Part shown: piece by piece, positions 43,865 to 51,100 of the stretch
Numbering within the stretch: the stretch's first letter is position 1
How the letters are laid out: each line of letters starts with the position of its first letter
Source of the DNA: Mariprofundus sp. UBA1536
Lineage (GTDB): Bacteria > Pseudomonadota > Zetaproteobacteria > Mariprofundales > Mariprofundaceae
DNA length: 64,000 nt
Reading direction: 5' to 3'
Assembly (NCBI GenBank): GCA_002323245.1
Contig: DCPU01000025.1
Coordinates: forward strand, 80,763-144,762
The notes under the pieces: model-generated
Seen by the model: the letters and a program-made list of their open reading frames with translations, nothing else
What the model was told of the DNA's origin: nothing
Database searches by the model: none
Translations under genes and position numbers: made by a program

Positions 43865-44493
43865 AAAATGCCTAGACGAATAGCTTTTTGAACAGCCTGT
43901 GTTCTGTTTTTTACACCCAATACTGAGAAAATGTGGCGCACATGAACTTTTACTGTGGCCTCACTTAAATCAAGGGTGTGGGCGATGAGTTTGTTTTGCA
44001 TGCCTTCTTTGAGGAAAGCTAAAATTTCCATTTGGCGCTCAGTCAGTGGTGAGCTGTCCATCACGACAGCATTGTTTTGCATTGGTGCTTGTAGGAAGAG
44101 GGGTGGTATATATGTGCCGCCAGCAAGTACCAATTGAATCGCAGCAACTATGACTGAAGACTCAGAGTTTTTTTGGATAAAACCCTTGGCGCCGAGTTGT
44201 AGCGCTTTTTGAATATCCAGATGGCTCTCAGAACCAGAAATCATGATGATGGCAGCATGGGGCTGCACATTGACCAATTGCTGTAAAAGTAAAAGCCCAT
44301 CCATACCCGGCATGTCAATGTCGGATAGAATCAAATCGAAGTGCTCGTTATCATCAATGATATTCAAAGCTTGGCTTGCATTCTCAGCTAAGAAAACACT
44401 GGGCTCTTCTGGCCACGGACTGCGTTTGCAGAGCATGCCACTTAAGCTTTCGCGAAAGAGCGGATGGTCATCAACAATCAAGATTTTCTTCAT
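43861..44493 (-). CDS. LuxR/NarL-family response regulator
   Basis: This 210-residue protein has a receiver with 'ILIVDDHPLFRESLSG' and phospho-acceptor Asp in 'ILSDIDMPGMDGLLLL', plus a C-terminal LuxR HTH ('LTERQMEILAFLKEGMQNKLIAHTL...ATVKVHVRHIFSVL'). It is the first gene of the regulator-kinase-mgtE unit and is divergent from the surface-protein operon. An 18-bp perfect palindrome in the divergent gap (44547-44564) is a natural candidate binding site for it or for another regulator. Confidence 0.94.
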   Translation of the reverse strand: MKKILIVDDHPLFRESLSGMLCKRSPWPEEPSVFLAENASQALNIIDDNEHFDLILSDIDMPGMDGLLLLQQLVNVQPHAAIIMISGSESHLDIQKALQLGAKGFIQKNSESSVIVAAIQLVLAGGTYIPPLFLQAPMQNNAVVMDSSPLTERQMEILAFLKEGMQNKLIAHTLDLSEATVKVHVRHIFSVLGVKNRTQAVQKAIRLGIL

Positions 44494-44546
44494 GAGCGCA
44501 GCCTCAGTAAAAAGCCAAAAAAAGCCAGCGTAAATTTCATTTTAGT

Positions 44547-44564
44547 AAAAGGATTAATCCTTTT
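44547..44564. promoter_or_regulatory. 18-bp perfect palindrome
   Basis: AAAAGGATTAATCCTTTT is a perfect palindrome 54 bp upstream of the NarL-type regulator start. A near-copy, AAAGGATTAAGCCTTT, lies at 44885-44900, closer to the DUF11 gene. Paired copies in a divergent promoter region suggest an operator. Confidence 0.55.
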
Positions 44565-44604
44565 GATAAATTGAGCTAAGTGCTTGAAATTGTTAGATTA
44601 CATA

Positions 44605-44618
44605 GTGATTTACATCAC
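44605..44618. promoter_or_regulatory. Crp/Fnr-family type box
   Basis: GTGATTTACATCAC is a perfect 5-4-5 inverted repeat in the TGAT-N4-ATCA style bound by Fnr/Dnr/Crp-family regulators. It lies between the NarL-type regulator and the first surface gene. Confidence 0.6.
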
Positions 44619-44664
44619 AATTTTTTCAGATTTGAAGATTGTGAGACCGATTCCCGGGGGAGAA

Positions 44665-44772
44665 ATGGGGCAAAAGGAAAAGGAGAATAATAAGCGTAAC
44701 AATTTGATTTGTTTGAGGAAAAGTATCTTTTTCTCGCTGCTTTTTATGCTGTTTTTGGGGGATATTTTTTAG
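44665..44772 (+). CDS. Possible small basic membrane peptide, uncertain
   Basis: This is a 35-codon frame behind a GGGGGAG stretch with close spacing (2 bases to the ATG). The N-terminus is highly basic ('MGQKEKENNKRNNL') and the rest is a hydrophobic helix ('SIFFSLLFMLFLGDIF'). It may be a leader peptide or chance. It lies in the promoter region of the surface operon. Confidence 0.25.
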   Translation: MGQKEKENNKRNNLICLRKSIFFSLLFMLFLGDIF

Positions 44773-44916
44773 GTGAAATGTTACGCGTTTATTAATATGC
44801 GCAGCGCAGTTTTTTTAAAAACCATGGGTTATGCCCTGATTTTGCTTCCTTTTTCTGGTAGTAAGATAGGTAGTTTTGTTGGCGAAAGGATTAAGCCTTT
44901 TGCAGCACAGGAATGA
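44773..44916 (+). CDS. Possible small hydrophobic peptide, uncertain
   Basis: This 47-codon frame starts at a GTG directly after the stop of the preceding short frame and contains a hydrophobic stretch ('TMGYALILLPFSG'). There is no good ribosome-binding site. It is listed only because it lies in the promoter region of the DUF11 operon. Confidence 0.2.
   Translation: MKCYAFINMRSAVFLKTMGYALILLPFSGSKIGSFVGERIKPFAAQE
44885..44900. promoter_or_regulatory. Degenerate copy of the 18-bp palindrome
   Basis: AAAGGATTAAGCCTTT matches the perfect palindrome at 44547 except for one base, 169 bp upstream of the first DUF11 gene. Confidence 0.4.
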
Positions 44917-45068
44917 AAATGCGGTTGAGCAAGTTTGAAGTGATGTTGGATGTGAAGCCTGTTTTGATATTTTTTGCGGGCTTAAAAAAGACAATCAGGC
45001 AAGGAGAAACAGAAATGATGACCAAGAACGAAGCAGGAAAAAACAACAAAGAAAACGGAGGAGTGAAA

Positions 45069-45545
45069 ATGAAATATTTGTGGATATTAACGCTGCTAGC
45101 GATGCCTGGATTGGCGATGGCCGCACCAGATGTGAAAGTTGAAATCACTGCTGAGAAAGTGATTTATGTGGAAAAGGGCGATAAGCAAGTTGAGAAGCTA
45201 GTGGCTGCTGAAGATGTATTGCCTGGTGATGTGTTGGTGTATTCGCTGCACTACGAGAACAAAGGTGATCAAAGTGCAACAGGTGTGGCTCTGAAAGATC
45301 CTGTTCCTGCCAACACAGTTTATGTTGCTGGTTCTGCGTTTGGCCCAGGCGCTGATATCGAATTTTCCATCGATGGTGGTAAAACCTACAAAAAACCAAG
45401 CTTGTTGAGTTATGAAGTGAATGTTGCTGGCAAACAAATCAAGCGTGCAGCTTCACCTGAGGAATATACCCATATTCGTTGGACTGTAAGCAAAGTGGAT
45501 GCTGGCAAGAGTGGCGTGGCTGGTTTCCGCGTTCGCGTGAATTAA
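45069..45545 (+). CDS. Secreted DUF11-type repeat protein, small
   Basis: This is 158 residues from the ATG at 45069, behind a strong GGAGGAG site; the open frame continues 156 nt further upstream but without signal features. An N-terminal signal peptide ('YLWILTLLAMPGLAMA') ends at AxA. The single DUF11 module reads 'VLPGDVLVYSLHYENKGDQ...VALKDPVPANTVYVAGSAFG' and ends 'VAGFRVRVN', the usual finish of the module. DUF11 domains are found in surface adhesins. It is the first of four DUF11-containing genes and likely shares one operon with them. Confidence 0.85.
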   Translation: MKYLWILTLLAMPGLAMAAPDVKVEITAEKVIYVEKGDKQVEKLVAAEDVLPGDVLVYSLHYENKGDQSATGVALKDPVPANTVYVAGSAFGPGADIEFSIDGGKTYKKPSLLSYEVNVAGKQIKRAASPEEYTHIRWTVSKVDAGKSGVAGFRVRVN

Positions 45546-45741
45546 GGCAAATCATCATGCATGCGGTTTGTTTACCCAACAATACAACGTTTTCGATTCG
45601 AGAGGGGCCACCATGAATGGCCGCTAGCAGTTTTGTGAGCTGAATTTGGCTCGCACCTAACTCCCGCTGTGTGAGGGACGCAGTTTTAACAACAAGCCTT
45701 CGGGCGAATAAAAAGCACCTACGGGTGGATAAAAAAGGAGA

Positions 45742-46941
45742 ATGAAAATGAATTTCATTTCAAAAACTAAACAGGGGTTGCTGCATATCGCATCACTTGC
45801 TCTGGTTGTTGGTTTGGCTGTGGCATTGCCGCAAGCTGCATCTGCCAACACTGGTGCGGGCGCTACGATTTTGAACGTAGTGACCGTTGACTATAAAGAT
45901 GCATCGGGTGTGACGGCGTATGCAGAAACAGCTTCATCTTCTGTGACTGTAAACCTTGTTGTTGCAGTGCCTACGCTGAGTGCACCAGTTGACCAAACCA
46001 CCACATCTGGTGGTACGGTGACATACACCTATGCCATTACTGCAAATGCGAATGGTTCGGATACCTACGACATCACGACAGCTGATGTGAATTCAAACAC
46101 ATCTGGTAGCTCTACGCCTTCGGTCGCTACAGTAACTTTGGGCTCATCTGTGATTTCAGCGGTAACTGCTGGGGATACCATTCAAATCCCAGCAGGTTCT
46201 GAAACGAGTATCGCTCCAGGTGATATTTTGGTGATTAACGGTGTGGATTATGCGGTTAGTACAGTAACACCTGGTACAGCGGCTTCGCACACCAACACAC
46301 CTGCTGATGGTGTTGCGGGTACAACAGCTGCAGAAACACCGACAGTAATTGTTTTGATTGCCAATGCGGCTGGTTCTAATACGGCGCCAGCACTAACTGG
46401 CGCTGATGTTGGTTTGTTGGCTGCTGAGCAACAAACATTTACTGTTGCTGTGACTGGTACTGTGACTGGTACAGGTTCAGGGACTATCACTACAACTTTG
46501 TCTGTGGATAGTAACTCTGCACCCACAGGTGTTCCCGCAACGGATATAACTACGAGCACATTCAGTGGTCCTAGCCTTTCTGTAACAAAAGAAGTGAGCA
46601 CTGATGGTGGTGCGACATTTGCAGCTTCTGGCTCAGGTGCTCCAGGGTCTACGCTGACCTATCGTATTACAGTAACCAACTCAGGAGCCGGTAATGCAAC
46701 AAGCGTCATTGTCACCGACCCAATGCCTGCATATACAACATATGTTGCGGCATCTGCTAAGTCTGATCCAACAGCAACTACATATGCTTTAGCAGCAACA
46801 ACTTTAACTGATGTTTTGGTTGAAGCGGTGGCTGATGGTTATGACTTCGGTGATACAACTGCAAATACAGCAACACTAAATGTCGGCACCTTAGCAGGTG
46901 GCGCAACAACTGCGCTTTATTATCAAGTCACTATTGACTGA
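45742..46941 (+). CDS. Secreted DUF11-domain surface protein
   Basis: This 399-residue protein has a strong ribosome-binding site (AAAAAAGGAGAATG). Its signal peptide ('LALVVGLAVALPQAASA') gives a Thr/Ala/Val-rich mature protein. An N-terminal Ig-like module ('SGGTVTYTYAITANANGSDTYDI') is followed by a C-terminal DUF11 module ('SLSVTKEVSTDGG...VTDPMPAYTTYVAASAK') ending 'TTALYYQVTID'. It is a clear paralogue of the next gene. Probable role: subunit of a surface fibre or layer exported with the downstream beta-barrel protein. Confidence 0.82.
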   Translation: MKMNFISKTKQGLLHIASLALVVGLAVALPQAASANTGAGATILNVVTVDYKDASGVTAYAETASSSVTVNLVVAVPTLSAPVDQTTTSGGTVTYTYAITANANGSDTYDITTADVNSNTSGSSTPSVATVTLGSSVISAVTAGDTIQIPAGSETSIAPGDILVINGVDYAVSTVTPGTAASHTNTPADGVAGTTAAETPTVIVLIANAAGSNTAPALTGADVGLLAAEQQTFTVAVTGTVTGTGSGTITTTLSVDSNSAPTGVPATDITTSTFSGPSLSVTKEVSTDGGATFAASGSGAPGSTLTYRITVTNSGAGNATSVIVTDPMPAYTTYVAASAKSDPTATTYALAATTLTDVLVEAVADGYDFGDTTANTATLNVGTLAGGATTALYYQVTID

Positions 46942-47028
46942 TAACAAAGCTTAAAGCTGGCGATGTGGGTGGTGATTCACCCACATCAAAAGCAAAGCTA
47001 AAAAGTTTTTTAGCTAAGGAGAAACAGG

Positions 47029-48186
47029 ATGAAAAATATAATTAAAAAAGCATTGCTAGCAGCATCGGCATCTTTGCTGCTTATGGCTGCAGGTGGTACA
47101 GCGCATGCTGTGATTACTGCAGGTGGGGCAAGCATTCATAATGCTGCAACGCTGACCTTTGCTGGCGGTACTGTCACAGCTTCTGTGGATGTGTCGGTGA
47201 AAACAATCGCAGCGGCACCAACGATTGCGGTGAACTCAGTGGCACAATCCGTGAATGGTGGTCAAACGGCGACTTATGTTTACACCATTACCAACAATGC
47301 AAACGGTAGTGATGTGTTTAACCTTTCAGGCGCATCGACAGATGTGAATGTTGCTGGTGCACCAACACTTACGGTTCCTGCAACTGTAACTTTGGGTGGT
47401 TCAATCACCAGCCAAACCAATACTGTTGCCAACACGATTGTTATCCCAGCAGGTTCAGAATTGAACTTGGTTGCTGGCGATAAAATTAATGTCGGTGGCA
47501 CTATTTTCACTATCGCACCAGGCGGTATCGTACCGGGTACGGTTGCATCAACCACTGGCGCTGTAACCACGCCTGAAGTGCCAACTGTGATTACTGTGGT
47601 CGAGCCCTTGGCGATTGGTGCAGCACCTGCAGGTACACATGTGGGTGAGTTGCAAACAGTAACAGTTACTGTTGCTGCATCTACGCCAAACACACCAGGT
47701 ATCAATGGTACGCATACTGTAAACCTTACAGCAATTACCACTGCAACTACCCAAGGCGTCGCTCCTGCTGTAGTGACTTATCTAACCAGTGCTGGTGCTG
47801 GTAATGAAACCATTACAACTGTGCTTTCTGCCAATGTAACTTTGGTTAAAAGTGTTCGTAATGTTACCCAAGGTGTAGCGACATTTGCGACCACTGGCGT
47901 AACAGCAAAATCGGGCGATGTTTTGGAATATCGTTTGGTTGCCACTGAAGCGACTGGCGCAAGCAATGCAACTGGCAGTGTGTTGGTGGATGAAGTGCCT
48001 GCTTTTACCACGTATGTGTCCAATTCAACGCAGTTGAATGGTGCTGCAGTTGTGGATGGCGCGCTTTCAACATTGAAACTTACTGCCGCCAATGGTGGTT
48101 TGACCATCAATAGCCCGGGTGCTGCTGCTGGAACTATCAATGCTGGTACTGCTGCGACTGTACTTTTCCAAGTAACTGTCGATTAA
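47029..48186 (+). CDS. Secreted DUF11-domain surface protein, paralogue
   Basis: This 385-residue protein has an AAGGAGAAAC ribosome-binding site and a signal peptide ('ALLAASASLLLMAAGGTAHA'). It has the same plan as the preceding gene: an Ig-like module with 'VNGGQTATYVYTITNNANGSDVF' and 'IPAGSELNLVAGDKINVGG', then a DUF11 module with 'VLVDEVPAFTTYVSNSTQ' and the closing 'VLFQVTVD'. The two genes are 88 bp apart and clearly duplicated. The 1873-residue barrel gene follows 13 bp later. Confidence 0.82.
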   Translation: MKNIIKKALLAASASLLLMAAGGTAHAVITAGGASIHNAATLTFAGGTVTASVDVSVKTIAAAPTIAVNSVAQSVNGGQTATYVYTITNNANGSDVFNLSGASTDVNVAGAPTLTVPATVTLGGSITSQTNTVANTIVIPAGSELNLVAGDKINVGGTIFTIAPGGIVPGTVASTTGAVTTPEVPTVITVVEPLAIGAAPAGTHVGELQTVTVTVAASTPNTPGINGTHTVNLTAITTATTQGVAPAVVTYLTSAGAGNETITTVLSANVTLVKSVRNVTQGVATFATTGVTAKSGDVLEYRLVATEATGASNATGSVLVDEVPAFTTYVSNSTQLNGAAVVDGALSTLKLTAANGGLTINSPGAAAGTINAGTAATVLFQVTVD

Positions 48187-48199
48187 GGCATTCTAGCAA

Positions 48200-51100
48200 G
48201 TGATTAAAAGCTTTCGCCGTTTCGGCTCGCGTTTGAAACAATACTGCTTTGGCAGTGTTGTTTTGGCGCCTGCTGTTCGTCGTGCTGGGTTGTTGGGCTT
48301 TGCTCTTCTACTCAGCGCGACAGCGGCGCATGCTGCTTTTTTACCCGGTCAACAAATTACAAGTACTGCAACACTTACAACCAGCAATACTACTGTTACC
48401 TCCAATACAGTGATTGTTACACCTTTACGTACGCCGGCAGTGATTTCATTTAAACACCTTGATACGGCGACCAACAGTTATATTCCTGCAGATGTTTATC
48501 ATGCAGGCCAACGGATTTATGTTCAGGTTGCTGATGGCGACCAAAATACCAATGTTTTAACCATTGAAACTGTGACCATTACGCTTGTGGACAGTATCAG
48601 TGGCGATTCTGAAACGATTGTTTTAACCGAAACAGGCGCCAACACTGGCGTGTTTATAGGTGGCATTGCCTCAGCGCGTTCGAACGCCAATGTGCCTATG
48701 AACGGCACGCTATCAGTGAGTGAGCGCTCCATAATTGAAGCGACTTACACCGATGGTTTGGATCCCATCCCAACCGTGGCCTCTGCAGCCCTTGTGGATC
48801 CATTTGGTGTTATTTTTGATGCAGCAAGTGGTGCACTTATCAATGGCGCGACGGTGCAAATTATAAATGTAACCACAGGCTTGCCCGCTACTGTATTTGG
48901 TGATGATGCTGTAAGCCTTTACCCAAGTACGCTCACTTCAGGTGGCACAGCAACAGATGCTTCTGGCGCTGTTTATAACTTTGGCCCAGGTGAATACCGC
49001 TTCCCATTTATGAATCCAGGCAATTATCGTATTGAGGTGACGCCACCAGCAGGGTTTGCATTCCCATCCCAAGCGACTGTGGCGAGTATCCAAGCTTTAC
49101 CAACAGGCCCGTTCTCGATGGTGCTGGGCTCTTATGGTGAGATCTTCACGATTTCCGCTGGTCCTGCGCTGCATATCGATATTCCGCTTGATGGCTCAGG
49201 GGCTAATTTGTTTGTGCGCAAAACAACCACAACGCCTACAGCGGCCATTGGTGATCGCGTGCATTATCAAATTCAAGTTGAAAACGTGCACGCCTCAGCT
49301 ATTTCTGCGGCTACAACAGTTTCTGATACTTTGCCAATGAGTCTCCGTTATCAAGCCGGCTCAGCTACACTTGATGGGGTTGCATTGGCTGATCCAAGCA
49401 TTGCAGCCAATGGCCGTGATTTGATTTTCTCATTGGGCACTTTAGCTGCCTCAACCACATCCACTTTATCCTATGTGACGGTTGTAGGTGCGAATGCTTC
49501 AGTTGGTCTTAATGATAATATCGCCTTTGCATCGGGCATTATGGGTGGCACTACAGTGTCTTCCAACACATCAAAAGCCAGCGTTACGATTCGTGAGGAT
49601 TTGATTCGCAGCCTTGGTTTTATTGTCGGCACAGTATTTATTGATGAGAATATGAATGAGCTACAAGACGAAGGTGAGCTTGGCTTAGCCGGTGTGCGTG
49701 TATATATGCAAGATGGCCGCAGCAATGTGACCGATGAGAAAGGTCGCTATCATTTTGATGGGGTAAAACCTGGCACGCATGTGGTGCAAATGGATAGGGT
49801 GACTTTAAGTCAGCGTTATGAAGCTGTGGGTTTGAAACAAACACGTTTTGCAAACAACCATTATTCTCAGTTTGCTGAAGTCAGTGGTGGTGGTTTGGTG
49901 CGCGCCAATTTCCGTGTGGTCAGTAGGCCTCCCGAAGCCACCCCCGTGAAAGTGGTGCATTCACTTGCCGAAAAAGATGGTTTGGTTTGGGCCGACGTGG
50001 TGGTGAGCCATACAGGTGATGTGCAGCTGCAAAAACTCGATGGTTTTTACACACTGCCTGCGGGTTGGATTTACGTGCCTAAAACAGCAACCGTCGGTGG
50101 CGCGGCCGTTGAGCCAACCTTGACCCCAGCAGGACTTGTTTGGTCGCTCAATCCAAGTATAACTTCGCAAACTATTCGTTTGGCCATGCGTGGTGGCGGT
50201 GAAGATGGTCTAAAAGAAGCGATTGCTTATGCCCGCTTTGAATCCGCTGGTACAGAGCGAGGCCGCACTGGCCTGGCTAAGCTGGGCATCAAAGATACCT
50301 TGCATGAGAAACGCAGTGAGCGTTCATTTACGTTGCACATTAAATTTGATTCGCGTAAAGCCTTTATCCCAGAAGATGATGTGGAACAACTTGAAATGCT
50401 TACCCATGCACTTGATGGTTTGGTGGTACGCAAGTTAACCGTTGAAGGTCATACCGATAATATTCGTATTGCCCCGCAAAATCGTCACGAGTTTGCCGAT
50501 AATAAAGCGCTTTCTGAATCACGGGCTCAATTTATTGCCAATTATATTAAAACCCAGTTGCAGCTTGAAGAAGGGTTGGTTGAAGCTGTTGGTAAAGGTG
50601 CATTAGAGCCCATTGCCAGCAACGATACGCCGCAAGGTCGTGAAATGAATCGCCGCGTGGTGCTAAAAGTTATCGCCGATAAAATAAGCCATGATTTCTC
50701 AACTGCACTACAAGATCGTTTGGCAGAAGCTGATGGCCAAGCAGTGGGTAGCTGGAATGATGAGGCGTCAATTAATTTGTCAGTCAAGCTGCAAAAAGAA
50801 ACGGGTATTCTCTCGCCAGCAGATGGTATGAGCCTACCTTATGCTGTTTCAGCTGTTCGTGCGGTGATGGATAGTAAACTCAATGCGGAACTGTTGCTTG
50901 ATGGTAAAGTTATACCCAAAGATCGCATTGGTTTCCAAGGCGAAGATGGAAAAACTGGCTTAACTACTTATACATATATTGGTATTGATTTTGGCAAAGC
51001 TGGCGAGCATGAATTGCGCCTGCGCGGATTGGATACCTTTGGCAATGTGCGCTTTGACGAAGTGGTAAAAGTGTTCCGTACTGGCGAAGTGGCGAAAATT

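Larger units (their letters stand above)
44494..45068. other. Regulatory region upstream of the DUF11 surface operon
   Basis: This 575-bp gap holds an 18-bp perfect palindrome (44547-44564), a degenerate copy (44885-44900), a Crp/Fnr-type box (44605-44618) and two short open frames with weak support. No convincing full gene was found. The number of palindromes suggests a complex, multi-input promoter for the genes at 45069 onward. Confidence 0.6.

Noticed and set aside
44584..44664. Longer 62-codon version of the small peptide frame starting at a TTG
   Set aside because: The extra part overlaps the Crp/Fnr-type box and has no ribosome-binding site.
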